This document shows, piece by piece, positions 1 to 11,027 of a stretch of 64,000 nucleotides of DNA. The notes beneath the pieces were generated by a model that had not been told where the DNA came from, ran no database searches, and saw only the letters and a list, made by a program, of their open reading frames with translations. The DNA comes from Trichosphaerium sp. ATCC 40318 (taxonomy: Eukaryota > Discosea > Flabellinia > Trichosidae): contig JALMLS010000271.1 of assembly GCA_038496445.1 (NCBI GenBank), positions 1 to 64,000 of the forward strand. Reading direction: 5' to 3'. The translations under genes were made by a program, and so were the position numbers. Numbering within the stretch: position 1 is the first letter of the stretch; each line of letters opens with the position of its first letter.

Positions 1-909
1 TATCTCCCACGAGCTATATTGACAGTGTGTACATTGCAAAGATGTTTAAGCCATGAGTCTTTTGGGCAAGCAAGCCCAATCACATGAACGTCTTTGAGTG
101 CTTTGATTCCTTCAACTGTAATATTATCACAACTCTTTATGTCAATTGTGTGTACACCAACAAAACTTTGGAGTGCTTTATCTGACACAAATGTGTGACA
201 AAGGTTAATAGTATGAACACCTTTGAGTGCTTTGACTCCTTCATCTGTCACTGCTGTGCGACAAAGGTTAATAGTGTGAACACCCTTGAGTGCTTTGACT
301 CCTTCATCTGTCACTGATGTGCCATAAAGGAGAATAGTATGAACACCAGCGAGTGCTTTGACTCCTTTATCTGTCACTGATGTGCAAGAAAGATCAATAG
401 TATGAACACCCTTGAGTGCTTTGGCTCCTTCATCTGTCACTGATGTGCGACAAAGGTTAATAGTATGAACACCTTTGAGTGCTTTGACTCCTTCATCTGT
501 CACTGATGTGCCATAAAGATCAATAGTATGAACTCCAGCAAATTTTTCTAGAATCTTTTCAGAAGGAAACCCACATTCATCTGATACTAAATCGATTCTT
601 GTGCGTTTCATGATTCCACAATGCTTTACAACTTGTTTTGCTTGTTTTTCTGTTTTTATACGTATACTATGGTATCCAATAATGTTGTGAATGATAGAAG
701 AAAGGATACGACATGTTTGACAAGCTGCAAATCGAGATTTGGTTGTGTGACTTAGAATAATCGCTAGAATCTCAGTGGGCATGTCCAGTAATGTTTTTTG
801 AGTGCTACAAATTATTTTAGAACAATACAATCAACAAAAACGTTTACCTTTGATTTAATGTATCAGACGCCAAATCACACGGGTTTTTATTACTTTTTGT
901 GCGATCCAT
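1..909 (-). CDS. F-box / leucine-rich-repeat protein, 3' end outside window
   Basis: Probable substrate adaptor of an SCF-type ubiquitin ligase: an N-terminal F-box would bind Skp1 and the repeats would choose the target. Exon 1 runs from an ATG at 909 and ends before a GTAAACG donor near 848; exon 2 starts at 804 after a TAG acceptor. Its start reads LLDMPTEILAII, an F-box signature. The LRRs follow, each about 21 residues with a GVHTINL core and a VTDEGVKAL tail. The same exon structure and N-terminus occur at 33918 and 48983, so it belongs to a local family. The stop codon lies outside the window. Adaptor function is inferred from the family; no partner is visible. Confidence 0.85.
228..542 (-). 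repeat. 63-bp tandem repeat encoding 21-residue LRRs
   Basis: Five consecutive units begin at 228, 291, 354, 417 and 480, spaced exactly 63 bp apart and differing by only a few bases each. A related 54-bp unit precedes them at 174. Each unit encodes one 21-residue LRR of the F-box protein. Identity at the nucleotide level indicates recent unit duplication or gene conversion. Confidence 0.9.
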
Positions 910-1516
910 AGCGCCACGTGTACTTAGTGCGGAATAGCTGTTGACTCACTCAAACAATCAACCACTTTTTTTTGTTGAAACGAAACTGGACTACATTGTT
1001 ATTTTTGGAAAGAAATCACGTGCTTGGAGCTTTGTACTTTTTTTTCATAATAACAAGACGAAAGCAGTATTTTAAGTAAGTAACGCTCTGTACTTAACAA
1101 CGTTACTTATAATAAATAGCTAGTTTCCATGTATCCAGCGTTCGTACCCTTACAAAGTGCGCTTGTAAATACTACACTCACCAACGAAGCGCCCAAAGGA
1201 GGCGAACTAACCAAAAAGGTACAAATTTCTCGTCATTCGTTGGTTAACGGGGCAGCACAGTTTTTGTGTAATTTGTACAATTTGTACAATTTTCCGAATT
1301 TCTACAATTTCAAAAACTGTGCTGGCCCAACATACTACGCTGCCACCTGCTAGTGCTGACAATCATAGTGTCAATAGGCGTATCAAAGGGAAAAACCGTA
1401 AAGATTAATTCCAAAATCGCTCATAGTATCTCTCTCGTGAGCATTGTACCAGTAAGAGGAGTATAAAAACGAAATAACGGTATTGAAAATTCCAAAATAA
1501 GGTATCTCTGGATGCG
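910..1516. other. Intergenic stretch with a dispersed duplicated segment
   Basis: I see no convincing gene here. About 1165-1210 and 1383-1450 resemble sequence beside the other F-box gene at 32653-32680 and 32780-32830, and the first part also matches, inverted, 44836-44880. The small plus-strand frame at 1129-1353 has low-complexity Tyr/Asn composition and no homologue known to me. Confidence 0.5.
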
Positions 1517-1533
1517 ATACTGTGGTACAAACC
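1517..1533. repeat. Target-site duplication, left copy
   Basis: A 17-bp sequence beginning ATACTGTGG, repeated exactly at 2182-2198 just after the poly(A) run. Confidence 0.9.
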
Positions 1534-1817
1534 CGTGGTTTGATAATGTCACTGCTGTATCTATAGTTAGAAGATTGGATGGTTCTCAAGTTTCCTTGGA
1601 TTATGGTACTGTGGGTTCAGAGGAGTGGCTCTTTAAGCGTAGACAGCGCAATACTCCTGCATTTGCTATTGGTCATGGTATAGATGGTTTCAACAGAGAT
1701 GGTACCGTTATTCTATCCAAGCATTTGGCTCCTTCACTCAAAAAGCGTAAATCAAAACAAATTAAACGAATTGGATTTATTGAGTGGGAAGACGATTACA
1801 ATTAATTAATATACATG

Positions 1818-1883
1818 ACGCTGGCACGTGGCCCTCCAAAATTTGTGAGAACAAATTTCGGAGCCTGATTGGGCAAGCTGGGA
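1818..1883 (+). repeat. 66-bp hairpin repeat, copy 1
   Basis: Contains CTCC, then AAATTTGT-GAGA-ACAAATTT, then GGAG: an 8-bp perfect stem closed by a GAGA (GNRA-type) tetraloop, one A/C mismatch, and four more pairs. It lies in the 3' untranslated part of the retroposed copy. It differs from copy 2 at one position, 1870. Confidence 0.75.
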
Positions 1884-2010
1884 TGAGTCTAGTTATTGGT
1901 TCTTTTCTCTTTTCTTTTTATTTTATGCTTTAATTTTACAAAAATTTATTTGTTCTTTTAATGGCACTATATTCCTCTTATTTTCTTATTATTCAATCAT
2001 TTATTGTACT

Positions 2011-2076
2011 ACGCTGGCACGTGGCCCTCCAAAATTTGTGAGAACAAATTTCGGAGCCTGATCGGGCAAGCTGGGA
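2011..2076 (+). repeat. 66-bp hairpin repeat, copy 2
   Basis: Direct repeat of 1818-1883 with a single T/C difference. The same stem and GAGA loop are present. The AT-rich spacer of about 127 bp between the copies is unrelated. Confidence 0.75.
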
Positions 2077-2181
2077 CGGTGATTTTTTTCGATGTAATTA
2101 TCTTGTAATTATTATTATGAATAAAGTGAGGGCTACGGCGCTCGCCTCTTGTTTGAAAAAAAAAAAAAAAAAAAAAAAAAA

Positions 2182-2198
2182 ATACTGTGGTACAAACC
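2182..2198. repeat. Target-site duplication, right copy
   Basis: Exact copy of 1517-1533, directly following the poly(A) tail. Confidence 0.9.
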
Positions 2199-2229
2199 GG
2201 TATATTTTTTATTACAATACCTGTTCGTC

Positions 2230-2440
2230 TTGGCTATGTGTACCATATCACAAAAGAAAAACCTGACCAACAAAGGGTGTCTTGGTCATCAATCGCTAGT
2301 ATAAGAAAAAGTAGCTGAACTCTTTGGCGTTTTTGTATTCTGTGTATAGTGCTGTCTATATTACAGATGCTTCTCCGACAAATGAAGGTGATCTTGTTTA
2401 CGACACGCCTTTAGCCTCCAAACTTGGCAAAATACAACAA
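2230..2440 (-). pseudogene. Decayed copy of the frame at 6461-6709
   Basis: The reverse complement aligns with 6480-6712 on the plus strand, including the stretch that encodes HPLLVRVFFCDMV. Several small indels break the frame. It forms the outermost part of the large inverted repeat spanning 2.2-6.7 kb. Confidence 0.55.
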
Positions 2441-4550
2441 GATCTTCCTGTAAAGATGTAGTTGTTCTTTGCCAACAAGCAAGCCTCTACTTTCTACTAC
2501 GGAGTCAAGAAGGCGTGTGCTATACACTCTAGTTTTTCCTGTTCTGTTACAGATTAAATAATTACTGGTACAAACAATCTCGCTTTTAGCACGTGCCTTC
2601 AAAGAATGCTAGATGGAGTCATAATTGTAATTTGCGACATTAAAACTGATGTGCCTTTGAAGTATGGTTGTGTTAAAGTTATAATAATAGATGTCATTAC
2701 ACTCAACAGTATGTGTTCACTATGGTTTCCAAAGTAGTTCAGAATTCGCAGCAAGGCAATTCAAATAATTATTAGTTGTTCTTTATCGTTTTATTTACAA
2801 GTGTTTTTGTTTATGTACATTTCTCTTCTGGTGTGGCATGTTGCAAAAATTGAAGAGCTTCGAAGTCCCTAATCCGAAAGGAGCATATGGCTTTGAATTT
2901 AGTACATGTATACATCATCATCAGCAGGTGTAACCCACATTAATTGGTCGCAGTAATAATCATTGTACAGAGAAGGAAGCTCTTGAGTATTGTCAAGATA
3001 TAGCTGTTTCTTTCTTAGTTGTTCGTTTTCATATTGAAGCTGTAGGTTCCTCTCTTCCAAAGACTGTAAACAACACACATTATTGAAGACATCGCCTTTT
3101 GAAACACGTGTTAATTGAATTGTTATGAAAATGTTTGTGACCAAAAAAAAAAGAAACACAAGATAAGAAAAAAAAGTGTACCTCTATGATCCTGTGTAAG
3201 TCCGTTTTCGTTTGGAGTGAACGCTGTACAATACACTTCATCGTTTATGATGTTATGCTGGGTGTGGTTTGGAGGTGAGTTGTAGTAAAAGTCCATATCT
3301 TCAGTATCAGGTGAAGAAGAAAGAGAAGAAGTATCAGAATAGTTGCCATTAAGTTGAGGATCAAAATAGACTCCGCCGAAGATGTTAGAGTTGCTGATAT
3401 TAGCAATGTGGTACAAGTCTTCATTTCTAACAGATTCAACAACATGTGAGAAACCTAGACACAAACAGCGTGAGCACAGAACGCCAGTAAAAACAATTCC
3501 AACTGGACTTTTTCTGTCATACCTGATACTTTGTGATGGCATGTGTTTGCGTAATCTGATGCATGATACGATCTGCTCATATCAGGTCCTCGCGGATGGA
3601 ATATAACCAACTCGTTTAGCTTTCTCATACCAATCATACACTCTTTGAACTTATTCCTTCGTCTCTAAACAGAAAAACAATTAGTTTCATGACTTTATTG
3701 TTGATATTACTCAAACTAGAAGCCTTCGAAAGACATCTAATATTATACGTACATGTAGTGTAGAGCGTATACAGAAGTCATAGGCGTTTCTAATTGTTGT
3801 TGCGGTAGATTTTCCATGTGATAGAAAAAGTTCTGTACTTTCTTTGCTGAGGTACACAAGCCATCCTTTCATTGGTGTATTATCCATAAAGTGAACCTAA
3901 ACAATCTCTTTTAGTCCAAGAAATACTTTAAAAGTAACCCATAAATGAAGCCAGCGACAAAAGAAATAGGAAAGGACTGATTGCCGGTAATATCTGGAGT
4001 TTTTTGGGGAAAGAAAAAAGTCGAAAAAGATTTACGTTACTTACGACACAAGGCTTTGAATATTGAATATTAGGTAACGCTATTGTTAAAAAGTGTTGTA
4101 GTAAAGTGGTGCGTCTCGACATTTGATGTTAACTGTGTGAAGTTTGTATTTTTTGACAGCTTACTTTTTTTGTTTTGTGACTTTGTTCACATTCTCTATT
4201 GGTCGTAACATAACAACGAACTAACGTGCAGTAAATAGAGGGATATAAGTGCATAAATAATACCAGTATGTCAATGACGGAATGTATCTTGTAGAAAGGG
4301 AGCTACGCCAAAAAATATCTGAAACAAAATTCTCAACACGTGTTCAGAGAACGAGTTCTCAGAACGCGACAAACATAAAATACGCTCTTTAACATACGAA
4401 CGGGTTTGATTCATGTTATTTTCTCAATATGAGTAAGATATGGATTTAATATGTGTTTTTAAGCGAAATTGAGAGCACAACTTTTTTGGTTTGGGGCGTT
4501 TTGTTGTCGTCATAAGTGAATATCCTGGATTACACTGTAGCTCGATCTGC
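2233..4550 (+). repeat. Large inverted repeat 1, left arm
   Basis: Pairs in reverse orientation with 5112-6712. The best-matched core is 3404-4550 against 5112-6215 and covers exons 1-4 of the family gene plus about 430 bp of upstream sequence. The inner boundary is near TTTGGTTTGGGGCG, found here and reversed at about 5160. Bases 2640-3400 have no counterpart in the right arm. Confidence 0.85.
2899..4122 (-). CDS. Unrecognised family protein, member A (complete)
   Basis: I do not recognise this family. Five exons can be traced from the ATG at 4122: 4122-4045, 3896-3753, 3664-3523, 3454-3182 and 3095-2899. The product begins MSRRTTLLQHF, then has a conserved block (MKGWLVYL, HGKSTATTIRNAYDFC) and a basic segment RRRNKFKEC followed by NELVIFHPRGPDMS. 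Next comes a Ser/Asp/Asn-rich acidic stretch, then a short coiled coil (LEERNLQLQYENEQLRKK), and a tail rich in Tyr and Asp. This layout (compact basic block, acidic low-complexity, zipper) is compatible with a DNA-binding regulator, but that is inference only. Exon structure is shared with members B and C. Confidence 0.75.
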
Positions 4551-5458
4551 ATCAACTATAGATTATATAACAGGTATTGACATAAGTGTGGACAATCTAT
4601 ATTCATCATGGGAGTATAACGTCTTTACATGAATGAACATTGAGTATGTTTTTGTTGTATAGAAATGTTTTACATCTCCACTAGTGTACTGCCATTTGTT
4701 AGTGTATTAGCGATGTTTGAAGCCTTATAAAGCGAATTGCTTTAAGATACACACGTGATTAGAGGTTATGTACTCAATCCTTGTTCAAAGAAGTATGTCT
4801 TGTTCTCCGTTTAACTCTAATAGTATATCTTAGAATGAAAAAGTAAAAACAAGACTGTATGAAGTTTTAAAAGTGTTGCTGTAATTCGCAGAAATCTAAT
4901 TTTTTTCAAACAACGACAGAGAAGCAGCCTAATCACACTATTGTACTCATTTGCCATTAATCTTTTTAAATCTCAACAGCGTCAACGCACTCAAAAAAAC
5001 GCTTAAAAAAGTCGAGGTGTTTACAGACATTGGTCAACTTGAACAACTAGATGTCATGAATATACACTAGCGTGCACTTACGCCCAATGCCCATTATATA
5101 ATCTACAGAGAATTCAGATTGAGCTACAGTGTAATCCGGGATAATCACTTATGACGACAACAAAACGCCCCAAACCAAAAAAGTTGTACTCTCAATTTCG
5201 CTTAAAAACCCATTCGTATCTTGAGAACTCAACTTTTGATTTTACTCATTCGCATGTTAAGAGAGCGTGTTTTTAGTTGCCATATTCTGAGTGCTCGTTC
5301 TCTGAACACGTGTTGAGAATTTTACTTCAGATATTTTTTGGTGTAGCTCCCTTTCTACAAGGTACAGTCCGCCATTGCCATACTGTATTAGTTATGTGTT
5401 GAGATAAACAAAAAAATTAGACTGTCAAAAAATACAAACTTCACACAGTTAACATCAA

Positions 5459-6219
5459 ATGTCGAGACGCACCACTTTACTACAGCACTTTCTAACAATA
5501 GCGTTACCAAATATTCAATATTCAAAGCCTTGTGTCGTAAGTATTACGTAAATCTTCACTCTCTATTTCGACTCGTTTAATTCGCCAAAAACCATCTAAA
5601 TATACCCAGCAACCCTCCTTTCCTATTTCCAATTGTAGCTGGCTTCATTTGTGGGTTACATTTAATATATTCCTTCGACTAATAGAGATTGTTTAGGTTC
5701 ACTTTATGGATAATACACCAATGAAAGGATGGCTTGTGTACCTCAGCAAAGAAAGTACAGAACTTTTTCTATCACATGGAAAATCTACCGCAACAACAAT
5801 TAGAAACGCCTATGACTTCTGTATACGCTCTACACTACATGTACGTATAATATTATATGCCTTTCAAAAGTGTTGAGGCTTCTAGTTTGATTAATATCAA
5901 ACAATATAGTCATGAAACTAATTGTTTTTCTGTTTAGCGACGAAGGAATAAGTTCAAAGAGTGTATAATTGGTATGAGAAAACTAAACGAGTTGGTTATA
6001 TTCCATCCGCGAGGACCTGATATGAGCAGATCGTATCATGCATCAGATTACGCAAACACATGCCATCACAAAGTATCAGGTGCGTCAGAAAAAGTGTTCG
6101 TCTTTTGGATTTTTTTACGCACTTTTCGATGGCTTTGTACTTACATTGTTTTGGTTCTAGGGTTCTCACGTGTTGTTGAATCTGTTAGAAATGAAGACTT
6201 GTACCATGTTGTTCTGTAA
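5459..6219 (+). CDS. Unrecognised family protein, member B (truncated)
   Basis: Near-identical to member A over its first four exons: 5459-5536, 5697-5840, 5938-6079 and 6161-6219. It then diverges after NEDLYHV and stops at 6217. The acidic stretch, coiled coil and Tyr/Asp tail of members A and C are missing. It sits in the right arm of inverted repeat 1, divergent from A. If expressed it would keep only the conserved N-terminal block, so it could be a dominant partner-like form or a dying copy; the sequence does not say which. Confidence 0.65.
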
Positions 6220-6460
6220 ACAAATCACTTGTAGTTGCCAACGCAGACCCATTTTAATCTTTGTAAACAATTACTGATGAGCGTGATTACATCTAGTTAT
6301 GATATTATTTTTAAACACAATCAACTGCGAATTTCAAATGCGTTTTACGTCACCACACTTGTGCTACAATCTCAACAGTAACGAATATTTAGCTATGTTG
6401 ATGCGCTAGGACATCTAGTACATTCTTTGTCACAGGCATACTAATAGTGTCTTCACGTTT

Positions 6461-6709
6461 GTGGTAGAACCAGTAGGCTTCTTGCCAAACCATCTAAATC
6501 TATGGAAAAAGAGCGTAGTAGACGAGATCCGCTCGCTTGTTCGAGAAGGATCTGCAGTACAGGCAGTGCTATACTTAGAATATGCGAAAATACCAAAGGA
6601 GTTACTTTCTGTATATTGCTACGTTGATTACCAAGATTACGTGTACCTAATACACCCTTTGTTGGTCAGGGTGTTCTTTTGTGATATGGTACACAATGCC
6701 CAACACTGA
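6461..6709 (+). CDS. Hypothetical frame, possible gene remnant
   Basis: An open frame of about 82 residues without a proper ATG at its start. It contains LWKKSVVDEIRSLVREG and ends VRVFFCDMVHNAQH. I see no known domain. A decayed homologous copy lies reversed at 2230-2440, which shows that the segment predates the inverted duplication. It may be an exon of a lost gene. Confidence 0.3.
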   Translation: MVEPVGFLPNHLNLWKKSVVDEIRSLVREGSAVQAVLYLEYAKIPKELLSVYCYVDYQDYVYLIHPLLVRVFFCDMVHNAQH

Positions 6710-6712
6710 CAG

Positions 6713-7645
6713 GTAATAATAATAACTGTAGCGATTATAGATACGGTACACATAACAACACAGAAACTAGTAATTCTACTATCCTCTATGTACAAACAAC
6801 CAACAAAAAACAAAGTGTACCAGTTGTTATTATAACTGTTATCCTTTTTTTATTAATAGTACCATGAGAGTTAAATAGATTGAAACTGTGTACAAGGTGG
6901 CATGCCGTCCGGTGGTATTTTTTACGGCAACAGTTTCTTTGCCAAAACAACAATGTGAGAGAATACACTCACATATGGAAAAAAATAATCTTTCTTAGGT
7001 GAAGTATTGGATTTGTAAAAACCGAGACTTGTTCTCGCAAATACATAAAGGGTATGATGTATAAAACGTCATCTTACGTACCATATTGAAGCTTTTTGTG
7101 TACATACGTTGAAGTGTAACCAGTTTTTTGGCATTTTTTTTTGGGTTTTTTTTGCGCTAGTGTTATCAACCCTACAAATGAAGATATTAAGATCGTGATC
7201 CGAGACTCAACGGGCTCCGTGAGATTCCGACATGTAACGCTCTTGCCTCCAATAATTTGTGTATATTTAATAGATAACTTACATACCAATCCTCTTGTCC
7301 TCTACGTTACAACCCAAAACAACACTTGTGTACTCTCTTCTGAACTTTCTTGTTGGAAAGTCAAAAAAAAAATCACGTGACGTTTACTTTGTGCTAAAAA
7401 AAACCAAAAAAGGCGTACAGTTTCCGGAAATTTGTATGAAAATATAGAGCAGATACACATCTAAAAAGTCCGTTCTCCCAAATATAGCTTCACAGTTCTA
7501 AACTGTAGATTAGTGCTCCGAGAACGTCTGGCACCTACTTTGCTGGCTATTGATTTTCAGTGTAATGTTCTTGGTCTCCCAAATAAATAATATGTGAATC
7601 GTTTAGCAGATGGAGTGTTCTAAGTCTCAATACCTTAAGAACAAA
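6713..7645. other. Intergenic stretch, no gene seen
   Basis: AT-rich, with T runs and one CACGTG near 7373. Overlapping open frames on both strands around 7074-7380 look like chance readings. Bases upstream of 7646 presumably hold the promoter of member C. Confidence 0.4.
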
Positions 7646-8885
7646 ATGTCAAGACGCATCACTCTATTACAACACTTCTTAACTATTTGTGTACCACATA
7701 TAGGTCATTCAAAGCCATGTATTGTACGTCCTAACTTCTGGTTTTGTATCTTTTTTTTTCAATGACAAATTAATTTGAAACAATAAAGATTGGCGTGACT
7801 TTTCTTGTTCCTTGTCAATCTCCCATATCGCCCTTCTATACTAAACGCTATTATCTTGTTATCTCCGACTAAATAAAACGGATTAGGTACACTTTAAAAA
7901 CGATACGTCAATGAAAGGATGGCTTGTTTACCTCACCAAAAAAAGTACAGATGACTTTTTACAACATGGTAAATCAACATCATCAACGATTCGAAATGCC
8001 TATGACTTCTGTATACGCTCTACATTACCAGTACGTGCCTTATAATTCATGTGTTAAATACCTTTTCTGGGCGATCCATACGCTACAGTTCGTGATTTGT
8101 TAGAAAATACAAAAAATAGTTAACACAAAACTCATCTTGGTTTTTTTTTGTAGAGGCGAAGGAATAGATTTAAGGAGTGCTTCATTGGAATGGAAACAAT
8201 GAACGAACTCGTAATATTTCATCCGCTAGGACCTGATATGAGTAAACCATATTTTCCTTCAGAATACGCGTCCACGTGTCACCACAAAGTATCTGGTACG
8301 AAATTAAGGCAGAATAAGCCAATAACGCTTTAATGATCGTTTCATCTTGCTCACTTTGGGCGTCTAGGGTTTTCACATGTTGTCGAGCAATTTAGAAATG
8401 AAGAGGTATTTCACGTGGACAATATGAACTTGAATAATTTGGGCGGAGTGTGGTTTAACCCTGAACTAAACGAGACCCAATTCAACTCTCTATCATCGTC
8501 ATCTGGCTCCTTGTCAGAAGAACTTGACTTCCCAATTCATACATCATCGATTTCTTCTACAAACACAAGCGCCTATGAAAGCCAATTAAATGGTCCTTTC
8601 TGTACAGTATTTGTTGCGAATGAAAACGGTATTTCACAAGAACACGGAGGTATGTAACGATTATTTTCCACTTTATGAAAACCTTTCATCTAATATCAGC
8701 TTTGTGAAGGTGATGTCTTTGGTGAGGATAATCATATTTTGCATATAGAGCAACGTAACCATCAGGTAGCAATAGAGAATGAAGAATTAAAGAATTGTAT
8801 TGTACCGTACACTCACGAGTACTACGAGCATGAACTTTGGAATTATTACGAGGGATGTGACTATGAATATGGTGCTATGTACTAG
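7646..8885 (+). CDS. Unrecognised family protein, member C (complete)
   Basis: Five exons are traceable: 7646-7723, 7887-8030, 8154-8295, 8368-8649 and 8710-8885. Donors are GTACGTCC, GTACGTGC, GTACGAAA and GTATGTAA. The product starts MSRRITLLQHF and keeps the MKGWLVYL, HGKSTSSTIRNAYDFC, RRRNRFKEC and NELVIFHP blocks of member A. Divergence from A is much greater in the Ser/Glu/Asn-rich middle and in the tail, which here ends in a Tyr/Glu-rich run before MY. The conserved block and variable acidic half suggest selection on the N-terminal domain. Function unknown. It lies outside inverted repeat 1, so it is the older paralogue. Confidence 0.75.
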
Positions 8886-10329
8886 CTTCACCACAACACA
8901 GATAGACGCGGGCTACAGTTGAATCTTCGTAATTTCAACAATTTTTACAATGCTTCATTGTCTAGAAGGACGTTTATACCTCACACAGCGCCTAACACAT
9001 ATACAAACTTGTAACAAATAATAAAAAAAATTGTAAAAAACAACATTACAATCATTCTGCCGCTTTCCTCGACCTCCAATCGCGTGTATGCACGCATACA
9101 TATTCTTTGGTATTGTTGTAACTATACATTGCTGTTTAGGAGCGTTGTGAGGATAAGAAATCAAACAAGTAAACCCTGTGTTTAGGACAGCGGTCAGACT
9201 AAAGAAGCATCTCCTTGGTTACAATTTTTGTAATCACAACTATTTAAAAAGATCACGTCACACACCCTTCCATTCTTTCTTGCCCTGGCAAGTGTTATAA
9301 GAACAACAGATACAATCAAGATAGTTATACACTCAGTTATTATAACAGGACGTAAAAATCACTATTTTGTAATTCTCCGCTAGTTATTGTTTTGATCATA
9401 TTTTTGTCCCTATTGGGCCTGTTTTAGTACATGTCGTATTCAAGATACCACGCAACATTTTCTTGAAAATGGGAAAAAATCATTATTTGTTGTGGGGCGC
9501 GTAATGGTACAAAATAATGGTTCTGTGAAATATTACTTGACTTTGTAAGAAAAATGGGAAGTCAGAAAGTCCCTCCGCGGAGTCTATGACAATAAATACA
9601 CTCTTCGCACTACCGTGAATGTTGAGATATCATAGGTATAGGTAATAGGGTTATAGGTTTTGATAACCAAGACATATACGAGGAACATGAATTTCCCTTT
9701 CACACCGAGAACAAAAAGTTCTAGTTAATCCGAAAGTACGAAAATTTGGTCTTTTATCTCTCCACAATATCAGCAACTGATAACGTTTCACTCTTTTGTA
9801 TAACATTTGGGGCGTTTGTAGGTGGTTTCCGGCATCCGCCGCCATTACCATTCTACAGAATTGGCAAAATACAGTCTGCTAGCTTTTGTGAGCACCAACA
9901 AGCGGATAATGACCCGAAATGGGTTTTGATGAAGCGTCAGTCTAGTAGAAGGCGGTGCAAGAGTAAATGCTGTTCGAGACGCTTTCTTTGAGTAATAAGG
10001 ATAGGTTTAGTCAAGTCTTATGAGCGCTCGTTTGTGAAAGTCCTCATTGTAGATTGGGCAAAACTACTTTTTATTGTTTCTGGTTTGGCCTTTTTTTCTG
10101 AATTCTAGTTTGACGAAGCTACCATAACGATTATTCTTGGTTTACGGTTTTTCTCAAACCTTTTACTCTTGGGTTTCACGTAATGTACATTCGGATGAAA
10201 AACCCGCTGTACAAATGCTCAAGCATCCTCCGAAGAGACTATTTACAAAAGAAATACCAAGAAAACAATACTGTTTCAATAAAATCAGTTTTATTCTACA
10301 TGTACTTTGTGCCATAACACCATTACATA
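8886..10329. other. Long stretch without a supported gene
   Basis: Open frames here are short, overlap on both strands and show no domain. Around 9440-9540 the plus strand reads FLENGKKS, faintly like the FLQHGKS block of the neighbouring family, but stops follow at once. I see no RNA gene or transposon ends. Confidence 0.4.
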
Positions 10330-10755
10330 TCACCAATACTCGCATCGCTCATTTTGTCTCCTTCGGGATAAAGGACGGCGACGCATGATATGACAATGTT
10401 TCTTACTGCAAAATAAAAGAGAGTATGTATCATGTTTTTGAACATAGTCATTTACACGCCTAATTTGAATTGTAGCGTACTGTCTACCCTTATACAATAT
10501 CTTATAAGTTGTTACTCTATCTGATGTGGACGTATCTACTATCCACGTGTTTGTATAGTAGTATATCCCGAAGTTGTGTATAATGAATCCTTTTTTCCTC
10601 ATTTCAGAACCAAGACTTGTGCTCTCCATAAAGCAGTAGTAGTAGTTAGGGTATAGGAATAAGCTTTTGATATCGTTTCTAGTATCAGTCTTTTTTATAA
10701 ATCCTTTTTGTTTTAGTTTATTCGTAATTGTCTTTCCGGCATTGTTGAAGTTCAT
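10330..10755 (-). CDS. Hypothetical basic protein, 141 aa
   Basis: A single open frame from an ATG at 10755. The product is basic and Tyr-rich, begins MNFNNAGKTITNKLKQKGF, and ends in a run of Arg residues (MRRRPLSRRRQNERC). I recognise no domain and no signal peptide. Length and composition make it more credible than neighbouring frames, but no paralogue in the window supports it. It could also be one exon of a larger gene. Confidence 0.35.
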   Translation of the reverse strand: MNFNNAGKTITNKLKQKGFIKKTDTRNDIKSLFLYPNYYYCFMESTSLGSEMRKKGFIIHNFGIYYYTNTWIVDTSTSDRVTTYKILYKGRQYATIQIRRVNDYVQKHDTYSLLFCSKKHCHIMRRRPLSRRRQNERCEYW

Positions 10756-11027
10756 TTACGTTGGTGTTTGTTGTTTAGGTGTTAATAGTGCTTTTAAGCT
10801 TACTCAGTCAACTTAATTTCATTACCACATTTAGTGCCAATGACGTTTAGAAATATAAATTTCTAGCTATTCGCTTGATACTAAGGAATGTAATTTCTAA
10901 AAACCACGTGTTTACAATATGTTAAGTGAAAATATAAACATGAGAAAAAAAAAGTACTATTTGCCAAAAATACTGGTGTTTCTCCATACTCTATTTATTC
11001 GATGACCTATTGACATACAATGAGTAT

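Larger units (their letters stand above)
1534..2181 (+). mobile_element. Retroposed sequence with poly(A) tail and target-site duplication
   Basis: The segment ends in about 28 A residues, preceded by an AATAAA hexamer roughly 35 bp upstream. A perfect 17-bp direct repeat flanks it, at 1517-1533 and 2182-2198. Poly(A) plus a target duplication of this length is the hallmark of LINE-type target-primed insertion of an RNA copy. A plus-strand open frame enters from the 5' junction and ends at 1805, giving about 90 residues that finish in a basic run and IEWEDDYN. I do not recognise it, so it may be the tail of a host mRNA or of a retroelement ORF. The 3' part holds two copies of a 66-bp hairpin-forming repeat. 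The insert looks 5'-truncated. Confidence 0.85.
5112..6712 (-). repeat. Large inverted repeat 1, right arm
   Basis: Reverse complement of the left arm. It includes the upstream region, the truncated gene at 5459-6219, and the frame at 6461-6709 that matches the decayed segment at 2230-2440. The spacer between arms is about 560 bp. Confidence 0.85.

Noticed and set aside
228-542. CRISPR-like array from regularly spaced repeats
   Set aside because: The units are contiguous coding LRRs without unique spacers, in a eukaryotic gene.
1129-1353. Small Tyr/Asn-rich protein
   Set aside because: Low-complexity repeats of TACAATTT produce the frame, and it lies partly in a duplicated non-coding segment.
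1818-1883. HDV-like or hammerhead ribozyme
   Set aside because: GGGCAAG and CTGAT resemble parts of ribozyme cores, but I could not draw the required nested double pseudoknot or the three-stem core.
9440-9540. Fourth member of the A/B/C family
   Set aside because: Only a few residues (FLENGKKS) match; stops and lack of the other blocks make it too weak.
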